From Myxococcales bacterium (GTDB lineage: Bacteria; Myxococcota_A; Polyangia; Polyangiales; Polyangiaceae), in the NCBI GenBank assembly GCA_025355005.1, contig JANXLV010000350.1:18911-82910 (forward strand): a stretch of 64,000 nt of DNA, written 5' to 3'. Within the stretch, counting starts at the first letter, position 1, and every line of letters begins with the position of its first letter. Under the pieces are notes generated by a model that saw nothing but the letters and a program-made list of their open reading frames with translations, had not been told where the DNA came from and searched no databases. The position numbers and the translations under genes were made by a program. Positions 51,822 to 64,000 of the stretch are shown piece by piece.

Positions 51822-52405
51822 TGTACCTGGCTCCCGCTTGCGTCGGTCGCGCCAGCGTCGGCGCCGCTCTCGGGGCCGGCGTCGAATGTCGGGCATCGCT
51901 GCACATCGCCGTTGGGCGCGAAGAACCACGACACGCTGTCACCGCCGATGGCGTTCGGTGTGTGGGCCTGCCTGCCATCGAAGTCGCCGCGAAAGCCATA
52001 GGCGACGAGGATCTCGATGAGATGACACCGCGAGAGATCCGATGGCGACTGCAGTGAGATCTCGAGCGTCCGCACGCCGCCGTCGGCGCTCGCGGGGTCG
52101 AACGAGCTGGTGCCGACGTCGCTGATCCCGTCGCCGGTAACGGGATCGTAGTCGATGAACGCGTGCCACTGGAAGGTGGCTGTGGGATCGACGAGCTCCA
52201 CCGGGACGACGAACCTCTCGGGGAACGAACGCAGGATCTGGTTGTCTGGCGGCACCACGGAGCCATGAAGAATCGTGGGGCGGAACACCGGCAGCTTCGG
52301 GAGGTCGTCGGGCGTATCCGCGATGATGCAGCCGGTGAGCACACGAACCGCAGACAGTCCGCATAGAATCACGGCGGCCGCCACGATGCCGGCCCGCAGC
52401 TTCAC
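51818..52405 (-). CDS. Lipoprotein of unknown function
   Basis: This 195-residue protein has a clear lipoprotein signal (LSAVRVLTGC, lipobox LTGC). The mature region has a beta-sandwich pattern (TILHGSVVPPDN, FVVPVELVDPTATFQWHAF, GVRTLEISLQSP) with a conserved-looking Cys in SRCHLIEILVAYGF and another in VQRCPTF. The tail is Asp/Gly/Ala-rich. The GTG at 52405 overlaps the stop of the giant TPR gene (GTGA), and its own stop overlaps the next start, so it is tightly co-translated with both. An Ig-like or adhesion role is possible; the family is not recognised. Confidence 0.78.
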   Translation of the reverse strand: MKLRAGIVAAAVILCGLSAVRVLTGCIIADTPDDLPKLPVFRPTILHGSVVPPDNQILRSFPERFVVPVELVDPTATFQWHAFIDYDPVTGDGISDVGTSSFDPASADGGVRTLEISLQSPSDLSRCHLIEILVAYGFRGDFDGRQAHTPNAIGGDSVSWFFAPNGDVQRCPTFDAGPESGADAGATDASGSQVQ

Positions 52406-55400
52406 ACTGCAGCTCCACGCAGCGAGAGCGCGCCCGTCGAGTAGCGCTGCGAGCCCGGCGGCGGCAGCGTCCACCGAGCATCCGCGTACTCCGGCTGTAC
52501 CGCGAGACGCACCAGGTCGAGCAGGTCCGGCAAATCACGCGTGGCCCGCGCGAACGCATGCGCGTCCGAGAGAATCGCGGCTGCGTCCATCTTGTGGGAC
52601 TCGAGCAAGCGGCGCGCCGCGATCGAGAAGTCGCCGCAGAGGAAGAGGCCCACGCGGCGAGCGCTCTGTCGTGCGTGAGCGATCGTCTCCGCGACGGGCT
52701 GATCGTGCACGGGGAGCACCAGCTCCGAGAGCCTACGCTGCGACCGCGGCGGCAGCGTCTGCCAGAACGACTCCGCGAGGGGCATGCTGGCGCGGTCGAT
52801 CCGCTTGCTGTCCTCCGGCGGCCCGAAGGCGGCAGCCAGCGCCTTCCAGGTGGTGTTGAGGTCGTCCTCACCGAGGCCGAGCGCGATCGCATTCTCCGGC
52901 AGCGCGGACGCGAGCGCCTCGCCGAGCATGTACGCGAGCTCGGGGAGCGACAGCCGCGGCTCCACCTCGAGCACCGCGGCGGGTGGTTGCATCAACGCGA
53001 CGCTCTGCGCGCCACTCGGCCGCGTGGACTGCCCACCCTTCGGCTCCGTCGGGCGCTTCACGTAGACGGGTACGTTCCCCACCTCGAGCAAGCGAATCGC
53101 GAACTCGTAGATGCGGCCTAGCGCGGTGGCCGGACCGGCGACCAGGCGCTCGAGTCCCGTGAGCTTGTAGGATGCAGCTTTCTTGGCGAAGAGGCCGCTG
53201 GCGCCGTCCCAGAGCACGTGAAGCGCAACCACCGCCGGATCGCGTGAGGGACCGGTGAGCACCGCGAGGAAACCCGGGTGCTCGGTCTGCGCGCCCAGCG
53301 GCGGCGGCGTCAGCGGACCGCCACCGGGGTCGAACGTGCGAAGCACGTGCTCCACCGCGCGCGCGTGGTTCTGGTTGTGATCGGCGAGCGCCGCGCCGTA
53401 GAGCGACTGCAGGCGCCCGAGGTCGAACGGCCCGAGCTCGACGGCTTTGCAGCGCATTCGAAGGACGTCGCGCGCGCGGTCGGGGTTCTTCGACCAGCGC
53501 TTCGCGAGCTCTTCGGCGGCCTCGAACGAGCCTTTCTGCACCCTGGCCGTGAGGTCGGCCTCTGCGCTTTCGGTCGACCTGCTCTGGGTCGGCCCCTCCT
53601 GCGCAGGTTCGGCAATGGCGGCTGCTGGCGGTGCGGCTTCTCGCTCGGCGTCGCGCACGGTCGTGGGTACCGGCGTCGGCTGCATCCCGCCCATCGGCGC
53701 AATGTCGACCTGCGTCGGTGGCGCGGAGTCGACCGCCTCTGGGTAGAACGACTGGCGGATGGCCGCGGCCAGGACCTCGTCGGGGATCGGAGGCGGCTCC
53801 TCCGCGGTGGGCACGACACGCGCGCCGTCTAGCAGGACGGACTTCAAGATGATCGGCGCCTCCGCCTCCACGCGAGCTTTTGGCTCGAGCGCGATGGGCG
53901 CCTCTGGCTCCACCCGAGCTGCCTGCTCGAGCATGATCGGTGCCTCCGGCTCTACCCGCGCGACCGCGGTGGATCGGAGCGGAATCGGCGCCTCTTCCGC
54001 GCCGGGGGCGGTGGTGTCGCTCGCGGCGTCGCTCGCGGTGCCGGGGGCGCGGCTCGAGATGAGCGACAGAGGAACGGCCTCGTCATCCTCCACGTCACGG
54101 TAGTTTGGGAACGTGGGACGCTGTGAGAGCCGCTCGAGCTCGATGCGTCGCTGCGCGATCGTTTCCGCAAGCGCCGGATCCCTCGCAGCTTGCTCCAGAT
54201 AGAGCTGCGCCGCGCCCACATCGCCGTCCTTCAGCGCTGCTTCTGCCGCGGCAAGGGCGACGCGCTCGCGCGCACGAAGGCCGCGTAGATCGCCGTTGAG
54301 CGCCTGCGCGAAGCGCGGGAGTGCGTCTGCGTAGCGCGCCGTGCGCGAATACCGCTCCGCGATGCCGAGCGCGATGAGCGGCGCAGCCGGATTCGGGTAT
54401 GCGCGCAAGATGTCGAGCCCCGCGCCACGCCCCATCACCGCGTCGAGGGCCTCTGCGCGCAGGAATGTTGCGAGCTCCCGGTGCGCTGTGTCCATCTCGC
54501 CCAGGGCGGCGAGCGACTCCGCCATCGCGCGCGCCTCGTCGGGTGCGCCCACGCCGCGCGCACGGTACGCGAGCTCGGCGCTGAGCAGCGCCGTCTCCGG
54601 TCGCAGTGGGGCGATCGAGATCGCCTTGCGGACACGCGCGAGCCCCACGTCCAGCTCGCCAGCGGCAAGGGCGGCGCCTGCAGCCTCTTCCAGGAAGCGC
54701 GCGCGCCGCACGTCGTCTTGCTCCGCGTACGCACGTGCCTCGAGCGCACGACCCAGGTCCGAATGAGCGTCCGTCGCACGCGCCAGCTCCACGGCCAGAT
54801 CGAGAGCGTCGAACGACTCGGGATCCGTGAGTGTGCGTGCCAGCGCAACCGCAGACTCGACACGACCCAGGGCAATGTACGCGCGCGCAAGGCGCAGCGT
54901 CATGCCGGATTTCTCCTCGTCGGTCGCGGACGAGAGCAGCGCCAGCAGCGCGCGCGCCGCGGACTCCATGAGCCCGAGTGTTGGATGTCGCTCACAGAGG
55001 TCGGCGAGATACCTGAGCGCGCCGTCGTTCTCCGGATCGTCCTCGAGGATGCGTTCGAGCGCCTTCTTTGCCTCATGGATGTTGCCGACGCGCTGCTCCA
55101 GAACGGCTGCCAGCCGGAAGCGCAGAGCGCGAACGCGGTCGTCGTCCCCACGGCTCACAAGGCGCGCCTCGCGACGCGCGAGCACGGTGGCGAGCTCCTC
55201 GTATCGCTCGTCCAGCGCGAGCTGCTCCTCGAGGCCGTCATCGACCACGGACATCGGCGGGGCGCGCGTGGACAGCGCGACGGGAACCGCATCGTCGACG
55301 GCGGGCGGGGGTAGGTCGCCACCGTGAGGCTCCTCGATCACCGCGCTCTCCGCGTACTCCTGACCAACGGCCTGACCCACGCCCGGGATCGTGTCGGCGG

Positions 55401-58400
55401 GCATCGACGCGACCGGCTCCATCGCCAGCGACGGCGGCGCTCTACCGGCCCCGCTCTGCGGCATGGGCATCGGGTCGAACATGGGCTCGGCGAGGGTGGG
55501 AGACGGCGACTCCGGCCCGACCGAGCTGATGGCTGCCTGCGACGGTGCCTCCGACTGCGCGCCTTCGTCGTGGGCCGCTGGTTTCGACGGCGGCTTCGAC
55601 GGCGGCTTCACGGCCTGCATCTCGCCGCTCGGGCGCCGATTCGGTACGACCTCGTCGAGCCGCTTCGTGCCGACCTTCTTCTCCAGCCGGGCGAGCGTGC
55701 TTGGGTTCATGGACAGCACGGCAGCCTCGTGGGCCTCCAGAACGAGGCTGTCGTCGTCGGACTCGCGCTCGACAGCCATGACGAGCGCGCGCGCGCGTAC
55801 GTCGTGCGCCTCGCACAGCTTGCCTATCTGCCCGAGCAGCTTGAGCGCCGCGAGGCCGACGTTCGAATACGGCTTCTCCGCCTCGCCCATCGCGGTCTTC
55901 ATTGATGCTGCGACCTCGGAGTCGCGCGCGAGGATCTCTGCATACGGAAGCAGGCGCTCGTACTCGTCGATGTCTCCATCCTGCTTGATCGCGCGTAGGA
56001 TCGAGCGCCAGGCCAGGTTCGCGTCCGACAGCACGGAGACCGCGAGCTCCGCGAACGCGAGAGCGAGCCGCGCGCCCTCGGGACCTTCGGTCTTCTTGCC
56101 GAGCGCCGACGCCGCGCGCTCGGTGCGGAGCGCGATCACGTCGCGATCCCCCGGGCTCAACTCGAGGAGCCTTCGCGCCGTCTCGACCAGCGGGGCGAAC
56201 GTGGCTCGCTCCGTCGACGACACGACCGCGCGGAGCAGGAGGTCCACGCGCTGGCGCAGTCCGTCTTCGTCCTCAGGCGCGACCTCTGCGGCGCGAATGA
56301 GCCACGCGGCCCGCGTCGGCGCGCGCCGCACGCTCTCCGCAACCTCGGCGACGACGCGCGCGCCTGCCTCGCGCTCATTTGCGAGCGTCGCCGTACGCGC
56401 GAGCACCTCGAGCGTCTTCTCGGATGGGACCGCGCCAAACGCCAGGCTCGCGTGCTTGAACGCGAGGCTCTTCACGCGGTCATCCGGGATCGTCTCGAAG
56501 AATCGGGCGCCGCGAAAATGCGCAGCCCTTCGACCAAAGCGACCTAGCGCGCGGCCGGCCACACGGTCGTAGAGCTCCGTGAGCTCCGTCCACATGGCGG
56601 CCTTGAGCGCGCTCGCCTCGGCGATCTCCAGTGGCACCGCGCGCTCCGGATCGGCCTCCAGCGCTGCGACGGCGAGCTGGAATGCGAGGCCGTTGCGACC
56701 AGCAACGAGCGCGGCGCGAGCGGACTCCCTCAGGATGGAGGCGCGGGTCTCGACCTTGCTCGTCTCACCCGCAAACTCGGAGAGCAGCGAGAGCGCGCGC
56801 TCGAGGCCGAAGAGCTCCACTGCGTCGCGCACGGTCGACTCTGCGTCATCGCCGGCGTCGACCAGAGCCCGCGCGGCGCCGCGATGGTCCTGTGCGAGAT
56901 CGAAGAGCGCTGCAGCATACTCGCGGCTCGCCTCTGCCCGCGACTCGTCGTCCGCGACCAGCACGCGGGCGCAGAGCCACGAGAGCTCGCCCTCGGCGGA
57001 GAGCGTCGCGATGGAGAGATCGCGAACCCACGCCTGCACGTCCTCCTTGCGAGCGCCCTCGTCGAGCGCGCGGACGATCGCGTGCGCCTCGGCGTCGCGA
57101 TCGCCGATCGCACGATAGGCCTTGGCTAGCCGAGAATAGATGTCCGCGCGCTCCGCGGGAGCAGCGCCCGAGCCAAGCCAACGCTCCAGCACGGTCGCCA
57201 TCAGGGCGGCGTTGCCGGCGCGCTCCGCGGTGAGGAGCAGCGCGTCGCGAAGGAGCTCGTGGCGAACACCAAGCACCTCGAGGGCACGACGCGCAAACAC
57301 CACGGCGCGTTCGGTATCCAGGTCCGCGAGCCGTCCCAGCACGCGCGCGCCCAGCTCCGAGAGCGAGCGCGATGGCTCCGGCTGGGAGAGCACCCAGGCG
57401 AGCGTGTCGGCGATCTTTCCGGCGTCGCGTCCTTCCAGGATGAGGTTCGAGAGCTCGTCGATCGCCTGCAAATCACCCGGGCGCAGCGCGAGGAGCCGCC
57501 GCGTCCACGCGATGGCTCCGTCCGCCTCCCCGAGGTCCGCGAGGGCGCGCGCCAGCTTCATGCAGAGCTGGCTCCGGGGCACGGAGAGCGTGAGCGCGCG
57601 CTCCATCACCTGCGCGTAGGTTCGCTTGTGGTCCGGCGCGACGCACTCCGACAGCAGCACGACGGCGCGCACGCAGCGCGGATCTGCCTGGCACGCCGCC
57701 TCTGCGGCGCCCAGCGCAGCTTCGCGATCACGCGCGGCCAGGGCGAGGCCCCCGCCGAGCGCAAGCAACGTCGCGCGCACCTGAGCGGGGCTGTGGTCTG
57801 CGAACGACAGCAATCCGCGAGCACGCGTGGACTCGTCACCGCTCACGGAACCGAGCATCCAGGTGGCCGCCGCGACGCGCTCCGAGTTGGTCGTCACGAG
57901 CGTGAGGATCTCGCTGGCCGCCATGATGTCACCGGCGCGTCCGAGCTCGAACGCGAGGGCGCTCGCGTACTCCGCCTTCTCGCGGCCTCTGTCTTCGGCG
58001 GCGAGCAACGTCTTCGCAACCGTCCAGTCGTGCTTGCGCAGGCAGAGCCGGAAGAGCTCACCTCGCGCGGTGCGATCGGCGGGTGCGAGCGCGGTGAGCT
58101 CCGTGAGGGACTGCGCGAGCGCCGGCATCTCGTCCGGCATCGACCGGATCTGCCCGATGAAGGCCGCAAGCAGCGGCGCGCGCGCCGTGCCCTCCGTCAC
58201 CTCGAGCGAGCGCCGAAGGATCTCCGCCTCTTCGCGGAGCCGCTGCAGTGCTGGCTGGAGACGCAGGACACCTGCAGGGTAGAGCGAGCTTCCCGGATCG
58301 AGAGCGGCGCCGCGCTCGTACGCGAAATGTGCGAGCGCCGTCTCCGCGCGCTCCTCCGCCAGCTCTGCGAGCACGCGCGAGGCGGCCAGGCGGACCTCCT

Positions 58401-59541
58401 TCGCGGCGTCGCCCAGGACGACGTCCGTCAGCGCATCCATCACGACAGGGCCGGCGTCGGGTGCGAGCTCCTGTCCGCGGACGATGAGCTCCACGGAGGG
58501 GTCGGAGGCCAGTGCCGAGGCCCACGCGCGCGCGGAACGCAGCGGACTGGCCAGCGGCCCACCGGTGACGCGCGAGAGCGAAAGCAACACCCGGGCGCGT
58601 GACGCGCCGGACACCATGCACGCACGCGCCTCGAGACGCGCGGCGATGGGCTCGAAGAGCGAGAGGCGCTGGAGGAGATCGTCGAAGCCGTCGGTCTCCT
58701 CGCCGCTCACGTTCGAGTCATCACCCGCGTCCACCGCCGCCGCGAGCGCGAGCTGCGGCTCTCCTGCGGCAAGCGCGCGCCGCACGCGATCGTCGCGCAC
58801 GCCGCCGGGTCGCTGGCAGACACTCTGATGCACGCGAAGCACCTCGTCTGCGGCGCCGTGCCTGCCCGCGGCCCCGAGCGCGTCCGCGAGCGCGAACGAG
58901 ACGATCGGGCACGACGAATCGGCCTCGAAACCACGCAGCAGGTCCTCGAGCTCGGCGTCCTTCTGGCCTGCGAGCGCGCGACGCTCGGCAGCGATCGCGT
59001 ACGCCTCCGAGGCAGTGCGCGGTGACACCTCCGACGGTGCCCACGCAGCGAGGGTGCCGAGGAGCTCCAGCGCAAGACTATCCGACTGCTCGAGCTGGGA
59101 GGCCTCGCGAAACGCCTCTGCCGCGCCCGACGCGTCGCCTGCGCGCGCGCGCAAGACGCCCACCTTGATGCGGAGCGAGACGGCCTTCCGTGGGTCCGTC
59201 ACCGTCTCCGCGACGCGCCGGAGCGAGGACGCTGCGAGCGCATGGTCGCCTAGGCTCTCGAGCCATGACGAGACCTCGCGCTGAGTCTCCGCGTCCCACT
59301 GGATCGAGAGCGCGCGCGCGGCGAGCTCCGTGGCTTCGCCCAGATCACGGCCCTTCGCCGCGAGTCGGCGCGCGAGCAGCAGGCATGCGTCGCGCTCGGC
59401 GGGAAGATCCGCTGCGGCGTGAGCGGCGTCAATCTTCGCGCGCAAGAGCGCGTAGTCGGCACGGCGGCCGGTCCTCCGTACGAGGGGCCGCTGGGAGCCG
59501 CGCGGTCTCATGGAGACTCTGCCGACGGAAGCTGGCTGCAT
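52402..59541 (-). CDS. Giant TPR-repeat protein (2379 residues)
   Basis: This very large, probably cytoplasmic protein has no signal peptide or membrane helix. Most of its length (about 25-1330 and 1440-1830) is Ala/Leu/Glu-rich TPR-like helical repeats. These are split by a Pro/Ser-rich linker (about 1330-1440) and followed by a second disordered linker (about 1830-1985) containing three 14-residue repeats around RVEPEAPI. A globular end domain (about 2080-2379: FLAVLTGPSRDPAVVALHVL, LFLCGDFSIAARRLL, DLPDLLDLVRLAVQPEYADA) resembles ends of other large myxobacterial TPR proteins. It lies 11 bp after sppA and overlaps the downstream lipoprotein start by 4 bp. It is probably a scaffold; function unknown. 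Confidence 0.88.
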   Translation of the reverse strand: MQPASVGRVSMRPRGSQRPLVRRTGRRADYALLRAKIDAAHAAADLPAERDACLLLARRLAAKGRDLGEATELAARALSIQWDAETQREVSSWLESLGDHALAASSLRRVAETVTDPRKAVSLRIKVGVLRARAGDASGAAEAFREASQLEQSDSLALELLGTLAAWAPSEVSPRTASEAYAIAAERRALAGQKDAELEDLLRGFEADSSCPIVSFALADALGAAGRHGAADEVLRVHQSVCQRPGGVRDDRVRRALAAGEPQLALAAAVDAGDDSNVSGEETDGFDDLLQRLSLFEPIAARLEARACMVSGASRARVLLSLSRVTGGPLASPLRSARAWASALASDPSVELIVRGQELAPDAGPVVMDALTDVVLGDAAKEVRLAASRVLAELAEERAETALAHFAYERGAALDPGSSLYPAGVLRLQPALQRLREEAEILRRSLEVTEGTARAPLLAAFIGQIRSMPDEMPALAQSLTELTALAPADRTARGELFRLCLRKHDWTVAKTLLAAEDRGREKAEYASALAFELGRAGDIMAASEILTLVTTNSERVAAATWMLGSVSGDESTRARGLLSFADHSPAQVRATLLALGGGLALAARDREAALGAAEAACQADPRCVRAVVLLSECVAPDHKRTYAQVMERALTLSVPRSQLCMKLARALADLGEADGAIAWTRRLLALRPGDLQAIDELSNLILEGRDAGKIADTLAWVLSQPEPSRSLSELGARVLGRLADLDTERAVVFARRALEVLGVRHELLRDALLLTAERAGNAALMATVLERWLGSGAAPAERADIYSRLAKAYRAIGDRDAEAHAIVRALDEGARKEDVQAWVRDLSIATLSAEGELSWLCARVLVADDESRAEASREYAAALFDLAQDHRGAARALVDAGDDAESTVRDAVELFGLERALSLLSEFAGETSKVETRASILRESARAALVAGRNGLAFQLAVAALEADPERAVPLEIAEASALKAAMWTELTELYDRVAGRALGRFGRRAAHFRGARFFETIPDDRVKSLAFKHASLAFGAVPSEKTLEVLARTATLANEREAGARVVAEVAESVRRAPTRAAWLIRAAEVAPEDEDGLRQRVDLLLRAVVSSTERATFAPLVETARRLLELSPGDRDVIALRTERAASALGKKTEGPEGARLALAFAELAVSVLSDANLAWRSILRAIKQDGDIDEYERLLPYAEILARDSEVAASMKTAMGEAEKPYSNVGLAALKLLGQIGKLCEAHDVRARALVMAVERESDDDSLVLEAHEAAVLSMNPSTLARLEKKVGTKRLDEVVPNRRPSGEMQAVKPPSKPPSKPAAHDEGAQSEAPSQAAISSVGPESPSPTLAEPMFDPMPMPQSGAGRAPPSLAMEPVASMPADTIPGVGQAVGQEYAESAVIEEPHGGDLPPPAVDDAVPVALSTRAPPMSVVDDGLEEQLALDERYEELATVLARREARLVSRGDDDRVRALRFRLAAVLEQRVGNIHEAKKALERILEDDPENDGALRYLADLCERHPTLGLMESAARALLALLSSATDEEKSGMTLRLARAYIALGRVESAVALARTLTDPESFDALDLAVELARATDAHSDLGRALEARAYAEQDDVRRARFLEEAAGAALAAGELDVGLARVRKAISIAPLRPETALLSAELAYRARGVGAPDEARAMAESLAALGEMDTAHRELATFLRAEALDAVMGRGAGLDILRAYPNPAAPLIALGIAERYSRTARYADALPRFAQALNGDLRGLRARERVALAAAEAALKDGDVGAAQLYLEQAARDPALAETIAQRRIELERLSQRPTFPNYRDVEDDEAVPLSLISSRAPGTASDAASDTTAPGAEEAPIPLRSTAVARVEPEAPIMLEQAARVEPEAPIALEPKARVEAEAPIILKSVLLDGARVVPTAEEPPPIPDEVLAAAIRQSFYPEAVDSAPPTQVDIAPMGGMQPTPVPTTVRDAEREAAPPAAAIAEPAQEGPTQSRSTESAEADLTARVQKGSFEAAEELAKRWSKNPDRARDVLRMRCKAVELGPFDLGRLQSLYGAALADHNQNHARAVEHVLRTFDPGGGPLTPPPLGAQTEHPGFLAVLTGPSRDPAVVALHVLWDGASGLFAKKAASYKLTGLERLVAGPATALGRIYEFAIRLLEVGNVPVYVKRPTEPKGGQSTRPSGAQSVALMQPPAAVLEVEPRLSLPELAYMLGEALASALPENAIALGLGEDDLNTTWKALAAAFGPPEDSKRIDRASMPLAESFWQTLPPRSQRRLSELVLPVHDQPVAETIAHARQSARRVGLFLCGDFSIAARRLLESHKMDAAAILSDAHAFARATRDLPDLLDLVRLAVQPEYADARWTLPPPGSQRYSTGALSLRGAAV
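53846..53971. repeat. Three 42-bp tandem repeats inside the giant TPR gene
   Basis: Units at 53846-53887, 53888-53929 and 53930-53971 encode 14 residues each with the shared core ARVEPEAPI. They lie in a disordered linker and have diverged slightly, so they are not a recent expansion. A fourth, shorter echo may follow. Confidence 0.7.
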
Positions 59542-59552
59542 GTTCCCCGAAT

Positions 59553-61399
59553 CTATCGAACTTCGAGCGCGAAAGGCATCGCCGTTAGCGTTCTTTCGCC
59601 TGCCCCCAGCTGGAGCAGGTTTTCGGCGAACGGCACGAGGCCCGGCGCCAGCCGGCGGGCGGCCTCCGCCTCGACGTGAACCTGCGCCTGCGCAGCCCCG
59701 CGCGCAGCGCCGTTCACCCGCTCGTCGGCCCCGTCAGCGCCGCCTCCCCCGAGGAATCCTCGATTGCCGGAGATGATCGCCACGCGTGCGTCCTTCGGAA
59801 GCTTGGCGAGCTCGCGGGCCTTCGCGATGGCCTCCGTGAGGCCGCCGAGCTCGTCGACGAGCTTCCGCTCCTTGCCCTGTCGCCCGCTGAAGATGCGGCC
59901 CTCCGCGCTCGCGGCGACGGTCTCGACCGTGATTTTACGGCCCTCCGACACGCGCGCGAGAAAAAGCTCGTAGACCTCTGTCATGCTCTCCAGGATACGC
60001 GCGCGCGTGGGATCGTCCCACGCACTGAAAGCGCTCATGTACGCGGCGCGCGCGCCAGCGCCGGGCTTCGGGCTCGCCGGGAACGTCTCCGCATGCACGC
60101 CAAAGCGGCCGACCGCGGTCCCGATGCCCAGCTTTCCGCCCACCACCCCGATGGAGCCGACGATGGACGAAGGGTCGGCGAAGATCACGTCGGCGGTGGA
60201 CGCCAGGTAGTACCCGCCGCTCGCCGCCATGTCGCCGACGCTGACCACCAGCGGCTTCTTCGCGCGGAGCTTCATCAGGCGGTGCCACATGAGGTCCGAC
60301 GCGAGCGCGGAGCCGCCGGGAGAGTCGATGCGGAGCACCACGGCCTTCACCGCGTCGTCCTTCTCCAGCCTGGCGATGATGGGCGAGAGCTCCTTGTCGG
60401 TGATTCCGGAGCTTCCACCGAGCGAGCCGCCGCCCTCCATCGAGATGCTGCCGGAGGCGCGAACGAGCGCGATCGGACCGCTCTCATCGGTGCTGCCTGC
60501 GAGCATTCGCACGATGTCATCGAGGTCGTCCGGGCGATCGGCGGACGCGCCGCGACCGAAGAACGTCTCGTCGCGAACGGCGTGGACCTCGTCGCGCAGC
60601 GCTGTCGCTGCATCGTCGCTGTACTTCACGTCGTCGATGAGGCCGGTGGCCTTCGCCTTCTGGGCGCCGTAAGGGCCGTCCTCCGCCGCGTCCTCCATCC
60701 CGGGGCGCTTGCGCCCGGCCTTGATACCGTCGAGCCAGATCGCGCGTAGATCGCGCAGGACGGCCTCGAGCGACTCGCGAGCCTCCGGGCTGGGTCCGTC
60801 GCGCGTGAGCGGCTCCTCGGCGCCCTTGAACTTGCCGACCTGCAAGAAGTCGATGTCGACCTTGAGCTCCTCGGCGAGGAGCTTGCGCAGGTAGATCAGC
60901 TGCGCCGCGATGCCGACCGCTTCGACCTCGCCGGACGGCGCCACGAAGATCTTCGTGCAGCCACGCGCGGCGAGCATCAGCGTCGCGTTCGTGAAACCGT
61001 CCCCGTGACAATGTATGGGAGTCTTCTCTCTTATCTTGGAGAGCCGATCACCGAGCTCCTCGGACCGCGCGAGGCCGATCTGCCCGCTACCGAAGCGCAC
61101 CATGACCCCGCGGACTTCCTTGTCGCGCTCGATGTCGTCGAGCGCCGCGATGAGCTCGCCGAAGCTCCGATGCTTCGCGGGCAGGCCCAGAAAGCCGCCA
61201 TCCGTCTCCTCTGGCGCGCCCGAGGACAGATCGAGCACGGCCACCTTGGGACCGGAGTGGCGCTTCTCGACCTTCGCCTCTCCCTTGGCGTTCGTTTCGG
61301 GCGCGCGCCCCTCGCAGCCCGCTTGTCCAAACACGAGGCCGACCAAGAGGAGCGCCACGCTGGCGCCGCGGAACATGCGGGCCGCGCGGGCCACGCCGT

Positions 61400-61403
<4 letters not shown>
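59553..61403 (-). CDS. sppA: Signal peptide peptidase SppA, lipoprotein form
   Basis: This 616-residue serine protease of family S49 has two tandem Clp-fold halves. The N-terminal half has the general-base Lys in VGKFKGAEEPLTRDGPSPEA; the C-terminal half has the nucleophile Ser in MAASGGYYLASTADVIF and IDSPGGS. E. coli SppA is held by a transmembrane helix; this one begins with a short hydrophobic signal ending AGCEG, so a lipid anchor is likely, though Gln at -3 is not ideal. GTG at 61403 overlaps the upstream stop (GTGA); ATG at 61376 is an alternative. A glycine-rich stretch (FLGGGGADGADER) lies in the C-terminal tail. It probably degrades cleaved signal peptides or membrane fragments, with neighbours suggesting a dedicated role. 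Confidence 0.93.
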
Positions 61404-63781
<2,378 letters not shown>

Positions 63782-64000
63782 GCGCGACCTAGGAAGCTAT
63801 CATAGGGTGGAGGAGCCCCCGAAAAGATTCCCTGTCCCAGCAAAACGCCCCGTGCGCCCCTCGCGTTCCCATCGATATACCCTGCAAGTCTCACCCGACT
63901 CTGACGCCGAGTCCACATCTCCCGTGAACCGGCGGTTACGGTGTCCCAGCCTTTCGCAGGAAAACCTGCTTGTTCAGCGGTCAATGTGCGGGCCTTGTGC
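63782..64000. other. Upstream region of the zinc-ribbon/sppA operon
   Basis: No gene is recognised. It should hold the promoter of the operon: on the minus strand a TATGAT hexamer lies at 63799-63804, close to the start codon and without a good -35 partner, so this is only a weak candidate. Confidence 0.25.

Overview
The window is GC-rich chromosomal DNA with strongly G/C-biased third codon positions and tightly packed genes. Its protein families point to a myxobacterium, probably of the Polyangiales/Sorangium type. The signs are: several eukaryotic-like Ser/Thr kinases (one with the HRDVSPHN catalytic loop), an MglA-type GTPase, many Asp/Gly-rich lipoproteins, very large TPR proteins, PilT-like ATPases and zinc-ribbon/TPR proteins. 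The genus cannot be fixed from the sequence. I saw no tRNA, rRNA, CRISPR array, insertion sequence or prophage.

Layout. (1) 1-7.6 kb, minus strand: a close-packed operon of a Ser/Thr kinase, a pseudokinase fused to a five-heme cytochrome c, a two-cNMP-domain polyferredoxin membrane protein, and a tetraheme/ferredoxin/flavin protein that runs off the left edge. A NUDIX gene lies just upstream. (2) 8.3-14.7 kb: secreted amidohydrolase, small lipoprotein, FAH-family hydrolase and alpha-glucan phosphorylase. (3) 14.7-19.3 kb, minus: a kinase, a TPR/PEGA-like membrane protein and a lipoprotein in one operon. (4) 19.4-28.7 kb: MFS transporter, coiled-coil protein, MglA-like GTPase with an extra C-terminal domain, a polysaccharide pair (PHP phosphatase and nucleotide-sugar dehydrogenase), a DUF4347/caspase-like protein, a Tex30-like hydrolase and a flippase-like membrane protein. 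(5) 28.8-39.6 kb: an FGE-fold protein, gyrA-nth, queG-TPR-meaB, a lipoprotein and an adenine methyltransferase. (6) 39.6-47.2 kb, minus: dinG-type helicase, enolase and two adjacent PilT-like proteins that have lost key catalytic residues. (7) 47.2-63.8 kb: a TPR protein, a TerB-like protein and a five-gene minus-strand operon (zinc-ribbon/TPR, SppA lipoprotein, 2379-residue TPR protein, two lipoproteins) in which three of four junctions are 4-base start/stop overlaps.

The left operon is the best candidate for an undescribed system. Two of its proteins cross the membrane with hemes predicted outside; one carries Fe-S and flavin domains inside and the other a dead kinase domain inside. A third combines cyclic-nucleotide-binding domains, four Fe-S motifs and His-bearing membrane helices. 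Together they look like a transmembrane electron route under kinase and nucleotide control. The second candidate is the pair of catalytically impaired PilT homologues at 39.6-43.8 kb. All functions come from reading motifs by eye; no database search was run.
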